Counted from the stretch's first letter, positions 36,010-46,312 are shown. The stretch: DNA of 64,000 nucleotides from Pontibacter rufus (GCF_015694705.1 NZ_JADQDR010000002.1:186001-250000); one strand, 5' to 3'. Notes: generated from the sequence alone by a model not told the origin. Translations and numbers: made by a program.

Positions 36010-38847
36010 TTAATGCGTTCCCCGGGCTGCCTTTTTCACGCCGGCTCCAAAATCGAAGTATAAGGTGGCGCCCCACAGGCGCTGCCGGTCGTGGTGGTTG
36101 CGGAACTGGTTCTTTCCGCCCTGCGGGCTTAGCTGCTCTGCCTTCTGAAACTTGGTGCCCACAGCGCTGATGGCATCCATGAAAGAAATATCCCCGGCTG
36201 GGAAAGCCGCATTGCTCGTCTCGTTCTCCGATGGTTTGGGCGTAAACAGGCGCATGAAAATATGATCTGTTGCCGAAACCACCGTAATCGGATATTCCTC
36301 ATTGTCTATCACCGCCCAGAACATGCGGTCGTGGTAGCCTTTAAATTCCGGATAGTCCCAGCCACGGCCTGTTGCCGTGTTGTTATAGTCTTTCTGGTGC
36401 ACGGCAAACTGTGGTCCTTTCATGCGGTTTTTCCATACCCGGTAAGGGCCTTCACCAAGCCATTTCACCCCTTTCACTTTCTCCTCAGGATAAGAAAACG
36501 TAACACCCATATACTCATAATCGCCATACAGGTAATAAGTATAGTCCAATTGCAGCCACCCGCTGCCCATCATCCGGTAGTATAGCTGGCTGATAGGGCC
36601 CTCGTACTCCAGCGCTACAACATGGTCGTTCCCCTGCTGGTAATGGCGGATAGATTTAAACTTGCTGTTGTCAACCGTCAGCTTTGGCCCGTTGCCGAAA
36701 GATACAGGCGTTATGGCATTCTGCACACCGGCAATCAGCCCGTTTTCTTTGCTGAACTTTACTTCTACCCCGTTGGCCGACACATAAATGTACTGGTCAT
36801 CTTCGCGTCCGCTGGCCGCCTGCAGGCTGGCGGTATCCACCACCGACGCTGCGATTTGCTCCGGCGTTCTGACAGGCCAGGTCCAGGTTAAAATGTGGCG
36901 GCCGTGCGGGTCTGTCGCGGTAAGATACAAGGCATCGCTGTTTTGCCAGCCATCGGGCAGGTTGAGGTGCATGTAGCCCGTTAACCCGGGTTCAACGGCA
37001 GGCATGGCTACGCTGCCTGCAGCTACAACTGTTGAATCCGTTACCTGATCATCAGGCTTCGGAAATCTGAGCAGGCGCCACGTAAAAGTGCACTGGTTTA
37101 AGTTCGTGAAATGATAGCGGTTTTCTACCTGCAGCCTGCCGTCGAATTTTGGGGTAATGTATGGCTGGTTAATGTATACCGGCGACCAGATTTCTTTAAT
37201 TGTATAGAAGCTCCCCTCCTTTTCGCGGTAGGGCCCAAGTATGCCATCAGGCGCCAGCGTGCCTTTTACATCAATACTGCCTCCCTCATCTGTTCTGACT
37301 ACCCCTTCGTCGGAGAAAGCCCACAGAAAGCCGCCTGCCGACAGTTGGCTGCGCTGCATCAGGTTCCAGAAGTCTTCCAGGCCTGCTCCGTGCCCGCCGT
37401 CGTAAAGCCCGTGCATAAATTCAGTAGAGAAGTATACCTTATCTCCTTTCGAGAGCACATCAGCAACATAGTTAAAATCGGGATAGTGAAAGGTGTTCGT
37501 TTCGCCCAAGGTGTTCCATGGTTGTATCACGGTGCGGTGCTGCGGATCATACAGGGCATAATCATCTATCAAATCGTAGTTGTTGCCGCCTTCGTTGCCA
37601 TTGTCCCATATCACCACCGAAGGATGGTTTACATCACGAACAACCAGTTCCTTCACCAGTTTGCGACCTACGGCAGTATCGTATGCATCCTGCCAGCCCG
37701 TTAGCTCATCCAGCACAAACAGGCCGAGGGAGTCGCATACATCCAGAAAGTGCTGGTCGGGCGGGTAATGAGACATGCGGACCGCATTCATGTTCATGTC
37801 TTTCATCAGGTTTACATCCAGGATGCTCAGTTCCTTGCTGAGCGTGCGGCCGGAGGTCGGCCAGAAACTATGACGGTTTACGCCCCGGAACTTTATTTTC
37901 TGCCCGTTCACGTAAAACCCGTCCCTGGCGCGAAGCTCTACTGTCCGGAAGCCAAACTTCTCCCGCAGCACATGCAGCATACCTGTTTTATCTTTCAGCC
38001 TTACTTCCACCTCGTACAGGTTCGGAAACTCCGGCGACCAGAGTCTGGGAGTTTTGATTTGTTGTTTTAAAGTAACCTTAGCGGACTTGTTATCTGCGCT
38101 GGCACGAAAAGCGTCACCTACCGGCTGGTTGCCCAGGGTATAAATCTGGGCTTCGATCACGGCTGCTTTCCTGATGTTTCCGGGATAAACATCCACTAAA
38201 AACGAGCCGTCAGCTTTGGCATCAATGGCTATCCTGTCGATAAAGTCTCTTGGTTTTGCCTCCAGGTACACCGGCCGGTAAATTCCCCCGAATACCCAGA
38301 AGTCAGCATCACGCTCCGCCTTGTTCACTGATTCGTTGGCCGAAACGTTTCTCACTTTTACTTCCAGCTGGTTTTGCTGCCCATACTTAAGTAAATCGCT
38401 GATATCATACTTGAAGCGGTAAAAGCCTCCCTGGTGCGTAGGGCCGGCTTTTTTACCATTAACAAATACTTCCGTATCAGTCATAGCTCCTTCAAAAACG
38501 ATTTCCGTCACTTTGTTTTTCCAGCCGGAAGGCACAGCAAATTTATACCGGTAAGTGCCCGTGGCATCTGCCTCCGGAAGCAACTTGCGCCACTCATGGC
38601 CATAGGTATAAACCCCAAAACCTTCCAATTCCCAGTTCGACGGAACAGGAATAGTCGCCCACTTGCCGCTCCTTCGCCCTTTGTCTATCTTAAAGTCCCA
38701 CGCAACCCGGTGATCCTTATCAATACCTGACAGATATCTGACCTGCGTTTTGTGCGACTGATTTTGCGCCAGAGCACCTGGAATGGCTGTAAAGAGCAGC
38801 AGCAACATTAACAGACACTGCACCTTTCTGCGTATAACTTTTTGCAT
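36010..38847 (-). CDS. GH2-family glycoside hydrolase, exported (beta-galactosidase-like)
   Basis: The 945-residue protein has a signal peptide (CLLMLLLLFTAIPGALAQ). It has a GH2 sugar-binding domain (about 40-205), an immunoglobulin-like domain (about 210-310) and a TIM barrel (about 312-600). The acid/base Glu lies in WDNGNEGGNN (about 419) and the probable nucleophile Glu in FSTEFMHG (about 476). The C-terminal 300 residues resemble the beta-gal small-chain fold (WLGEGPYRVWKNR, FWAVIDNEEYPITV). The barrel motifs differ from the LacZ-like enzyme at 22-25 kb, so the substrate may be a different beta-glycoside. It stands alone on the minus strand. Confidence 0.85.
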   Translation of the reverse strand: MQKVIRRKVQCLLMLLLLFTAIPGALAQNQSHKTQVRYLSGIDKDHRVAWDFKIDKGRRSGKWATIPVPSNWELEGFGVYTYGHEWRKLLPEADATGTYRYKFAVPSGWKNKVTEIVFEGAMTDTEVFVNGKKAGPTHQGGFYRFKYDISDLLKYGQQNQLEVKVRNVSANESVNKAERDADFWVFGGIYRPVYLEAKPRDFIDRIAIDAKADGSFLVDVYPGNIRKAAVIEAQIYTLGNQPVGDAFRASADNKSAKVTLKQQIKTPRLWSPEFPNLYEVEVRLKDKTGMLHVLREKFGFRTVELRARDGFYVNGQKIKFRGVNRHSFWPTSGRTLSKELSILDVNLMKDMNMNAVRMSHYPPDQHFLDVCDSLGLFVLDELTGWQDAYDTAVGRKLVKELVVRDVNHPSVVIWDNGNEGGNNYDLIDDYALYDPQHRTVIQPWNTLGETNTFHYPDFNYVADVLSKGDKVYFSTEFMHGLYDGGHGAGLEDFWNLMQRSQLSAGGFLWAFSDEGVVRTDEGGSIDVKGTLAPDGILGPYREKEGSFYTIKEIWSPVYINQPYITPKFDGRLQVENRYHFTNLNQCTFTWRLLRFPKPDDQVTDSTVVAAGSVAMPAVEPGLTGYMHLNLPDGWQNSDALYLTATDPHGRHILTWTWPVRTPEQIAASVVDTASLQAASGREDDQYIYVSANGVEVKFSKENGLIAGVQNAITPVSFGNGPKLTVDNSKFKSIRHYQQGNDHVVALEYEGPISQLYYRMMGSGWLQLDYTYYLYGDYEYMGVTFSYPEEKVKGVKWLGEGPYRVWKNRMKGPQFAVHQKDYNNTATGRGWDYPEFKGYHDRMFWAVIDNEEYPITVVSATDHIFMRLFTPKPSENETSNAAFPAGDISFMDAISAVGTKFQKAEQLSPQGGKNQFRNHHDRQRLWGATLYFDFGAGVKKAARGTH

Positions 38848-39135
38848 AGGTAAATCTAATTAATTTTACTTAAGATGCGCATTTTTGCGGGCACAGATAC
38901 ACACTAAGGAAGGCACCACACCCTTTGGAATTCAATCTTTTATCTATAAAAGAGGTTTTCTATATGATTTTATAACCTTTTGGTTTTTTTAGCATACAAG
39001 TACTCATAACCAGTATGCATTTAAGCGTTTTCTCTGCGTCGCCTGGTATGGTAAACCGCAAAAGCATTTTACGAAGGGCACTGTCACGGACCTGCTGTGT
39101 ACGCTCATCAGAAAAGAAACTATAACTCCAAAGCA

Positions 39136-39675
39136 ATGATAAATCCTGTATTAACCTACCTGCACGATTTTTATGGAGACGGCCGGTTTTATGACCTGAC
39201 GCCCCTGATAAATCAGAACCTGCCCGGCATTTCAGAAGCGGCTATCCAAAACCTGCACCTCGAGGGACTTATAGACATTGAGGAACCTTCGGTATTTGAA
39301 GACACCGGCGATACGGGCCACAGACACCCTATATATGGCAGGCTCACGGAGACAGGCATATACTACATGGAAGGCAACAGGAAGATAGCCGCTGTGATAA
39401 GAGCCATAGAAAACCAGGCTGTTTTACACATCCTGTACAGGGACGAGAAAGGCCATGAAGAAAAGGTAACACTATCACCCTACGTTTATGGCAAAGATCC
39501 CGAAGAAAGGGCATCGGTATGGGGAGCAGTGTCTGGTTCGGACAAAAAACACCGCCGCTTTCTGCTGGATCAGATCACGATAACAGAAGGACCCACCGGC
39601 ACTTTTAAGATAGACAAAGAGATGATGCTCAGCCAGCCAAGAGACATCGATGTGATTGCCCAGGTGCCATACTAA
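39136..39675 (+). CDS. Small winged-helix plus WYL-like protein, candidate regulator
   Basis: The ATG at 39136 gives MINPVLTYLHDFYGDGRF and 179 residues; a GTG at 39097 would add 13. Residues about 1-75 look like a winged helix (INQNLPGISEAAIQNLHLEG followed by a wing and GRLTETGIYYME). Residues about 85-160 resemble a WYL-type sandwich: AVLHILYRDEKGHEEKVTL, SPYVYGKDPE and RRFLLDQITIT. WYL proteins sense ligands and usually regulate transcription, but they are normally longer. No family is recognised with certainty. It diverges from the GH2 gene and ends in a clear terminator. Confidence 0.6.
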   Translation: MINPVLTYLHDFYGDGRFYDLTPLINQNLPGISEAAIQNLHLEGLIDIEEPSVFEDTGDTGHRHPIYGRLTETGIYYMEGNRKIAAVIRAIENQAVLHILYRDEKGHEEKVTLSPYVYGKDPEERASVWGAVSGSDKKHRRFLLDQITITEGPTGTFKIDKEMMLSQPRDIDVIAQVPY

Positions 39676-40251
39676 GCGCCTGGTTACAGAATAAGAATTT
39701 GATAAAGCCCGTTCAAAATCCGGTCACAATTTCCTTGTTCTCATACTTTAAAATAGAAATTCCTGCCTGTAACATGCACCGGCAGGAATTTCTATTTACA
39801 GGTAAATGGCGAAATTGCTATTGCCGGAAAGCTACGATTTTTCTTTACCTAACCTATAGCTGCAATAGATACACGCGCTATCCCTCCAAAGCGCACCTTT
39901 CCAAACTGCTAATTGATGAAACAAAGGCAATTTCCGGCTTTTCAGACTGCTCCTTTCATCACAACTTTTTATAAGCCAGGGTAAGTTAAAAACCTGTTTT
40001 TTATACCAATATACCTGCAACGCCTGCTGCTTTCTGCTTCTCTCTTTGACTTTAGCATTCCGCTGCTTACCTTCGGGATAAGAATCTTTGTAAATTCCTT
40101 AACAAGCCGCCGTTTAACCAGCCACGCGCACAACAAACGGCGGCAAGCATTAACAAAGGCCTAATATCTTAACTTAAAATCAGCAGTAGTACCAGCGCAT
40201 TCAGGTGCAGCAGAAGACGTCTTGTTTTCTGCTGCCGGTGGTAGATACAGC
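39676..40251. other. Intergenic region with terminator
   Basis: Apart from the hairpin at 39751-39797 nothing is recognised. The stretch 39800-40200 has only short unsupported frames. The promoter of the FAD/FeS oxidoreductase should be here but no strong match was found. Confidence 0.4.
39751..39797 (+). terminator. Intrinsic terminator of the winged-helix/WYL-like gene
   Basis: Perfect 17-base arms (39751-39767 and 39781-39797, AAATAGAAATTCCTGCC and its complement) with a 13-base loop lie 76 bases after the stop. The right arm ends in TTTCTATTT, a U-rich tail. Confidence 0.8.
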
Positions 40252-43206
40252 ATGCTTACCTATATGAATCCAGAAAAGCTGAAACAACTCTCCGGGCAGC
40301 TGGAGGGGGAATTTTATTTCAACAATACCATGCGTACGCTGTACGCCACCGACGCCTCGGCTTACCGCGAGATGCCCCAGGCTGTCGCTTTCCCGAAGTC
40401 TGTTGCGGATATTAAAAAACTAATCCAGTTTGCTCGCCAGGAGGGTACTTCGCTTATCCCGCGCACGGCCGGCACCTCGCTGGCTGGCCAGGTGGTCGGC
40501 AACGGCATCGTGGTAGATGTATCGCGCACCTTCACGCAGATCCTGGAAGTGAACCCGGAAGAAAGCTGGGTACGGGTGCAGCCGGGCGTTATCCGCGATG
40601 AACTGAATATGTTCCTGAAGCCCTACGGCCTTTACTTCGGCCCGGAAACCTCTACGGCAAACCGCGCCATGATTGGGGGAATGGTGGGCAACAACTCCTG
40701 CGGCTCTAACTCGGTGGTATATGGCAGCACCCGCGAGCACACACTTTCTGTAAAGGTTATCCTGAGCGACGGTACGGAAGCAGAATTCGGTGTGTTGAGC
40801 CAAGCGGATTTTGAGGCAAAGTGTCGGGGAGAAAACACGTCCGGCGAGCTGGAGACACGCATCTACCAGGCAACAAAGGCGATGCTGTCGCATACAACTA
40901 CCCAGGAAAACATCCGGCGGGAGTTCCCGAAGCCCAGCGTCCAGCGCCGCAACACCGGCTACGCCATCGACCTGCTGCTGGAATCGGAACCGTTTACCGC
41001 AGGTACCCAAGCCTTCAACTTCTGCAAACTGATTGCGGGTTCGGAGGGCACCCTGGCTTTCCTGACGGAGATAAAGCTACACGTCAATCCGCTTCCGCCG
41101 AGGGAAACCGGGTTGCTGTGCATCCACTGCCACAGCATCGACGAAGCGCTAAGGGCGAACCTGGTGGCGCTGCGTTACAAGCCCAGCGCCAGCGAGCTTA
41201 TGGACAGCTATATACTGGAGTGCACCAAAACAAACATCGAGCAAAGCCAGAACCGTTTTTTCGTGAAAGGCGATCCGGGGGCTATCCTGGTGGTAGAACT
41301 CGGCAGCAACAACATCGAAGAAGTGCAGCAGCAGGCACAGGCCCTAGTGCATGATCTGGAACAAAACGGGCTGGGCTATTATTACCCGCTGGTAACGGGT
41401 CCGGACACAAAGAAAGTATGGAACCTGCGCAAAGCGGGTCTCGGGCTGCTCTCCAATGTGCCTGGCGATGCCAAACCAGTAGCTGTGATTGAGGACACCG
41501 CGGTGGATGTAAATGACCTGCCGGAATTTATCCGAGAATTTAACCTCACACTGGAGCAGTACAACTTATACTGCGTGCATTACGCACACGCAGGCAGCGG
41601 CGAACTGCACCTGCGCCCGATCATCAACCTGAAAACAGAAGAAGGCAACAAGCTTTTCCGCGCTATCGCTACCGAGATTGCACACCTTGTGAAGAAGTAC
41701 CGGGGCTCTTTGAGCGGCGAGCACGGCGACGGCCGCCTGCGCGGGGAGTTTATCCCGTTTATGATAGGGGAAGACAACTATAAACTGGTGGAGGAAGTGA
41801 AGCGCGTGTGGGACCCGGGCAACATCTTCAACCCCGGCAAAATCGTGAACACACCCTCCATGAACACCTTCCTGCGCTACGAGCCGGGGCAGGAAACGCC
41901 GGAGTTTGACACCGTTTTCCGCTTCAGCCAGGCGGGTGGCGTGCTGCGCGCCGCCGAGCTTTGCAACGGCTCCGGCGACTGCCGCAAAACGCACCTGACG
42001 GGCGGCACCATGTGCCCCAGCTATATGGTGACCCGCAACGAAAAGGACACCACCCGGGGCCGGGCCAACATGCTGCGCGAGTTCCTGACGCGATCTGAAA
42101 AGGCGAACCGTTTCGACCATGAGGAAATCATGGACACGATGCATACCTGCCTCTCCTGCAAAGGCTGTAAGTCGGAATGCCCCTCCAACGTAGACGTGGC
42201 CAAGCTGAAGGCTGAGTTCCTGCAGCACTACTACGATGCCAACGGCGTTCCTTTCCGCACGCGCCTGATAGGCAACTTTACCAAAGCCAACCAGCTGGCC
42301 GCCATGGCGCCCGGCATCTATAACTTCCTGTTTAAGAATGATGCCACGGCGGCCATCGCCAAAAAGATGATGGGCTTCGCGCCGAAACGCACCATGCCGC
42401 TGCTGCAGGAAACCACGCTGCGCAGCTGGTTTAAAAAGCACAAAAAGCAGAAAGGCAGCAACGGTCAGCAGGCCAAAAAGAAAGTATACCTTTTCTGCGA
42501 CGAGTTCACCAACTACAACGACACGCATATTGGCAAAACGGCCGTGCTGCTGCTGGAGCGACTGGGTTATAAAGTAGAGATTCCGAAGCACGAAGAAAGC
42601 GGCCGCACTTATATGTCGAAAGGCCTGCTGCGGGAAGCGAAGAAACTGGCGCAGAAAAATGTGGCCCTGCTCAAAGATTTAATCTCCAGCGACACGCCGC
42701 TGGTAGGTATCGAGCCCTCCTGCATCCTCTCCTTCCGCGACGAGTATATGGACCTGGTAGACGCTGACCAGGAGAAAGACGCCAAAGACCTTTCCATCAA
42801 CTGCCTGCAGTTTGATGAGTTTATCGCGCGCGAAATTCTCAGCGGCCACATCGACAAGAGCTTGTTCAAAGATGAGGCACGGCTGATAAAGCTGCATGGG
42901 CATTGCCATCAGAAAGCACTTTCTTCGGTGCTCTATACCCAGCAGATGCTCACTTTGCCCCCGAACTATAAAGTAGAGAATATCCCGTCCGGTTGCTGCG
43001 GCATGGCCGGCTCTTTTGGCTACGAGGCCGAGCACTACGACATCTCGATGCAGGTGGGTGAGTTGGTGCTGTTCCCGACGGTGCGGCAGCAACCGGAAGA
43101 GGTGATCATTGCCGCCCCCGGCACCAGTTGCCGCCACCAGATTCACGACGGCACTGGCCGCAAAGCCCTGCATCCGATTGAAGTGCTCTATAATGCTTTA
43201 GAGTAG
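40252..43206 (+). CDS. FAD-linked oxidase fused to FeS/CCG oxidoreductase (GlcD-GlcF / YdiJ type)
   Basis: From ATG 40252 (or 40264) the protein is about 984 residues, cytoplasmic. The first half is a PCMH-type FAD-binding domain (about 35-260, RTAGTSLAGQVVG, MVGNNSCGSNS) with the FAD-oxidase C-terminal domain (about 280-540, HGDGRLRGEF, WDPGNIFNPGKI). The second half has two Cys clusters for 4Fe-4S centres (CNGSGDC, CLSCKGCKSECP at about 640). It ends with CCG-type domains (GHCHQKAL, SGCCGMAGSFG). Such fusions are D-2-hydroxyacid or D-lactate dehydrogenases feeding electrons to the respiratory chain. The exact acid is unknown. It appears monocistronic. Confidence 0.88.
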   Translation: MLTYMNPEKLKQLSGQLEGEFYFNNTMRTLYATDASAYREMPQAVAFPKSVADIKKLIQFARQEGTSLIPRTAGTSLAGQVVGNGIVVDVSRTFTQILEVNPEESWVRVQPGVIRDELNMFLKPYGLYFGPETSTANRAMIGGMVGNNSCGSNSVVYGSTREHTLSVKVILSDGTEAEFGVLSQADFEAKCRGENTSGELETRIYQATKAMLSHTTTQENIRREFPKPSVQRRNTGYAIDLLLESEPFTAGTQAFNFCKLIAGSEGTLAFLTEIKLHVNPLPPRETGLLCIHCHSIDEALRANLVALRYKPSASELMDSYILECTKTNIEQSQNRFFVKGDPGAILVVELGSNNIEEVQQQAQALVHDLEQNGLGYYYPLVTGPDTKKVWNLRKAGLGLLSNVPGDAKPVAVIEDTAVDVNDLPEFIREFNLTLEQYNLYCVHYAHAGSGELHLRPIINLKTEEGNKLFRAIATEIAHLVKKYRGSLSGEHGDGRLRGEFIPFMIGEDNYKLVEEVKRVWDPGNIFNPGKIVNTPSMNTFLRYEPGQETPEFDTVFRFSQAGGVLRAAELCNGSGDCRKTHLTGGTMCPSYMVTRNEKDTTRGRANMLREFLTRSEKANRFDHEEIMDTMHTCLSCKGCKSECPSNVDVAKLKAEFLQHYYDANGVPFRTRLIGNFTKANQLAAMAPGIYNFLFKNDATAAIAKKMMGFAPKRTMPLLQETTLRSWFKKHKKQKGSNGQQAKKKVYLFCDEFTNYNDTHIGKTAVLLLERLGYKVEIPKHEESGRTYMSKGLLREAKKLAQKNVALLKDLISSDTPLVGIEPSCILSFRDEYMDLVDADQEKDAKDLSINCLQFDEFIAREILSGHIDKSLFKDEARLIKLHGHCHQKALSSVLYTQQMLTLPPNYKVENIPSGCCGMAGSFGYEAEHYDISMQVGELVLFPTVRQQPEEVIIAAPGTSCRHQIHDGTGRKALHPIEVLYNALE

Positions 43207-43834
43207 ACAAGCTCATTTTAGCAGTATATCTAACAACCTGACCCGGCTTATACTTTCGCAGACAATCCTTGTAACGCACGTATAAAAACATACTTATCAG
43301 GCAGCTTATCAGCGTATAAACCACCGCTTACCTGCAAAGGATCAGGTATCGATCAATGTCGCGATTATGAATACAAGGTTAACTATAAACGTGTTTAGCG
43401 TTTAACAACTACCTGTACAAAAACGGCTTGAAGTATAACCAGATGCTGTCATTCTGCCCGGATATTTACTTTTATTTATCTGTGCGGTAAATAACATCAT
43501 GAGGCTGATAAAGGTCATGCGCCTAAGTATAGCAGATAAAATAATGCGCAGGAAACCTGATGCTGCGGCATCAGGTTTCCTGCGCATTATACTTGTTCAG
43601 GGTTTGTACCTGCCAACTGACATCGTATAGCAGGCGTAAAGCTGAAAAGCCCCAATTACCTGCCGGGAGAAATCTTAATTAGTACAGAAGTTACCTGCCT
43701 GTGCTTTCATACCAAACAATTTATTCCTGCCTAAACTTTCTCTATACAGATGACAGGACATGGTAAAGAGATTGCTTGGCCAACAGTCGTTGTTATGTTT
43801 ACGTTAAGCCATAGCAGGATTAAAAGTGGGTCTC
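43207..43834. other. Intergenic region with isolated hairpin
   Basis: This 628-base gap has no supported gene. It contains the 23-base perfect hairpin at 43541-43590 and at least five AAGTATR heptamers (43248, 43291, 43433, 43524 and 43589 areas). The hairpin lies 335 bases after the oxidoreductase stop and 245 before the next start. Confidence 0.45.
43541..43590. terminator. Long perfect hairpin, probable terminator
   Basis: Perfect 23-base arms (43541-43563 and 43568-43590) enclose the loop TGCG. The ends are A/T-rich (ATAAT and ATTAT). The form is that of a factor-independent terminator, but it is unusually far from the upstream stop codon. Confidence 0.65.
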
Positions 43835-46312
43835 ATGCACAACAAAGTTAAAGGGGCTATTCTTACAATAGTGCTTCTGGCGTTCGCCGGCGGGGGCTTA
43901 TACTTTTTTCTGAACAAAAAATACTACCCTAAGATCGAAGATGTTTCCTACCTTAAACTTGCAATAACGAACGACTCGGCACAGGTAAAAGCAGGCGTCC
44001 GGGTACAGAACAGAATCCCGTTACCTATCACCTTTGACAGCATTCATTATACCATTAAAAATGAGGAAACTACGCTGGGACGAGGCCGGATGCTAACCAC
44101 ACAAACGCTGCCACCGCTGGGAGACGAAGTACTGGATCTGGGTATGATGCTCAACCTGGATAAGTACCGCCAGCACATGCAGCAGAAAGATAAGGACAGT
44201 ATGCAGCTGACTATTACAGCAGATGTTTTCTTCGACCTGCCCCTGATCAGTCAAAAATCAATATCACTTAACCGGCACCTTAAAGTCCCTGTATCCAAGG
44301 CGCCCTCCCTGAAACTCGACGAGATAGTGGTCCGCAACTTCAGCGTTGACTCAGGATACTCTTTTTTGCTCAAGCTGGATGCTTCGAACCGCAACCTGCC
44401 TGATTTGCATATCCGGGATTTCGGATACCGGATAAGGATAGGAGACTCATTACTGATTACGGGGCAGGTAGATACGGCTTTTCAGCTGCAGAAAGGAGGA
44501 GAATTGCTGGAGATACCTTTGCAGTTAAAGACCTCTGATGCCGTAGCCCTGATCCGTAAAGTGCTGTCAGGAGAGGACCAGTGGCATTATACTGCGCAGG
44601 TAACCGCACAAATCAGGAGCAGCCGCAAGTTATTTGATAAGTTTGAGTTAGTGGTTGAAAAGGAAGGTATGCTGAACATGAGCACGATGAGTTCCCGCAC
44701 CAATTACCTGCCATCTGTCAGGCAGGTAAAGCAACTCAAAATTGACTCCAAAGAAGAACAGACGCTGCTGCAGGCAGAAGTGGTGGTGCATAACCCCGCT
44801 CCGATACCTATCTACATCGACAGCGCCTCCTACTTTATCAGGCACCAGGGTAAAATAATAGCAAGCGGTACAAAAGACTTTGAAAAAGTTCTGAAAAAAT
44901 CAGGTGACCAGACTTTAAACCTGGCGTTGCTGGTTGATGAAAGCGCCTATAAACAGTTTATGAAAAACAGGCAAGGGCAGCAAGAGGCAACACTCGCCAT
45001 CGAACTTAACCTGCTCTATAACCTGCCCGGCGCGGAAAGACAAAGTATACGGCTGCAGCGGCAGGTACAGGTGCCCCTGCAAGGGCACACAAGTATAAAA
45101 GTTGCAGGTCTTTCTGTACGCGAACTCAGCCCGCAGAAGGGAGCCTCCCTTACCCTGCGGTTGCAGGTGCAGCGTACAAACATGCCCGACCTGAGCATCC
45201 GCAACCTTGACTATACCTTACAACTGGGAGAAGGCCTGGTGATAACAGGACATACACAGGAGCCGATAGAAGTTAGCAGTGAAGATGCCACAGTAGAAGT
45301 ACCCATTCATCTGTCCGCAGAAGATGTAAATCAACTAATAGACAAGGCGCTCAAGGGCAGTAAAAACTGGAATTATGAGCTTAAGGCTTCGGCTGAACTG
45401 ATAAGTAGCCATGACATTATTGGCCCCACCAAACTTAACTTTTCATTCAGTGGTGAGTTGGAGACGAGCAAAAGTATGAGTGGCAAACAGTTTGTTCCGC
45501 ATATAAGCCGCATCGACACATTAAGCGTTTTCATCCATTATGATACCGCCTGGATAAAACTCAACATCAATGTGGAGAACCCGCTGCCGGTAGATTTAAA
45601 AGTAGACAGCCTGCTGCTAACGCTGAGTCATGCAAACGATACTTTCGCTATAAGCCGGGAAAGTGTCGGCAAGGTGCTTCCCGCACATGGCGCACAATCG
45701 GCCTGGATTACCCTGGCAGTAAACTATGAACTATGGCAACAGTATCTGCACCAATACCGGAGCCAGGATAGTTTACGTCTGAAAGAAACTGTGACACTTG
45801 CCTACCAGCTGGGAAACCTGCCCCAGCAACGCACCACGTTCTACAACATGCTCCGGATGGCCACACCTGATACGCCTTCAGTAAGCCTCAGCAAAGTAAA
45901 GCTGCGGGGTTTTAGCTTTAGCAAGGGTATACTGGTCAGCGGGCAGGTACAGGTTAAAAACCGGAATGCGAAAAAGCTTGTTGTGAGCGGCTTAACATAC
46001 AGCGCTTGTGTAGAAAACCTGCTGGATGTCTGCGGCACCGTTGACAGCACTTATCATGTTTTTCAGGGAAGCAATGTGGTTAGTATACCTATGAGCCTGG
46101 GCGTGGGAGAAGTAGCCAGGGCCTTGTTTGCGCGGCTAACGGGTAACACCAAACGCAGGAGCATTTTCCTGAACGCAACCGCTACAGTAGATACGAGCAA
46201 CCCGAAATTGCAGAATACTTTTGTCCGGCTGGAACTATGGCGGCGGGCGGTACTTTTTCAGAAAAAAGAAAAGAACCAGATTTCGCAAAACCGGCAAACC
46301 GCCTGTAGATAA
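43835..46312 (+). CDS. Membrane-anchored protein of six LEA14-like domains in three tandem pairs
   Basis: From ATG 43835 (an upstream GTG at 43826 is possible) the protein is 825 residues. A single N-terminal membrane anchor (AILTIVLLAFAGGGLYFFL) precedes three repeats of a two-domain unit. Type A domains start near residues 38, 300 and 560 with the pattern hydrophobic-V-x-N-P/R-x-P-x-P-I (VRVQNRIPLPITFDSIHY, VVVHNPAPIPIYIDSASY, INVENPLPVDLKVDSLLL). Type B domains start near 160, 425 and 690 (VRNFSVDSGYSFLLKL, VRELSPQKGASLTLRL, LRGFSFSKGILVSGQV). These match LEA_2/WHy-type beta-sandwiches. Function is unknown; LEA14 relatives are linked to desiccation stress or to lipid binding. Confidence 0.72.
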   Translation: MHNKVKGAILTIVLLAFAGGGLYFFLNKKYYPKIEDVSYLKLAITNDSAQVKAGVRVQNRIPLPITFDSIHYTIKNEETTLGRGRMLTTQTLPPLGDEVLDLGMMLNLDKYRQHMQQKDKDSMQLTITADVFFDLPLISQKSISLNRHLKVPVSKAPSLKLDEIVVRNFSVDSGYSFLLKLDASNRNLPDLHIRDFGYRIRIGDSLLITGQVDTAFQLQKGGELLEIPLQLKTSDAVALIRKVLSGEDQWHYTAQVTAQIRSSRKLFDKFELVVEKEGMLNMSTMSSRTNYLPSVRQVKQLKIDSKEEQTLLQAEVVVHNPAPIPIYIDSASYFIRHQGKIIASGTKDFEKVLKKSGDQTLNLALLVDESAYKQFMKNRQGQQEATLAIELNLLYNLPGAERQSIRLQRQVQVPLQGHTSIKVAGLSVRELSPQKGASLTLRLQVQRTNMPDLSIRNLDYTLQLGEGLVITGHTQEPIEVSSEDATVEVPIHLSAEDVNQLIDKALKGSKNWNYELKASAELISSHDIIGPTKLNFSFSGELETSKSMSGKQFVPHISRIDTLSVFIHYDTAWIKLNINVENPLPVDLKVDSLLLTLSHANDTFAISRESVGKVLPAHGAQSAWITLAVNYELWQQYLHQYRSQDSLRLKETVTLAYQLGNLPQQRTTFYNMLRMATPDTPSVSLSKVKLRGFSFSKGILVSGQVQVKNRNAKKLVVSGLTYSACVENLLDVCGTVDSTYHVFQGSNVVSIPMSLGVGEVARALFARLTGNTKRRSIFLNATATVDTSNPKLQNTFVRLELWRRAVLFQKKEKNQISQNRQTACR

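Noticed and set aside
41566..42591. A 341-codon minus-strand frame
   Set aside because: It is antisense to the FAD/FeS oxidoreductase, whose cysteine clusters fall in the opposite strand.
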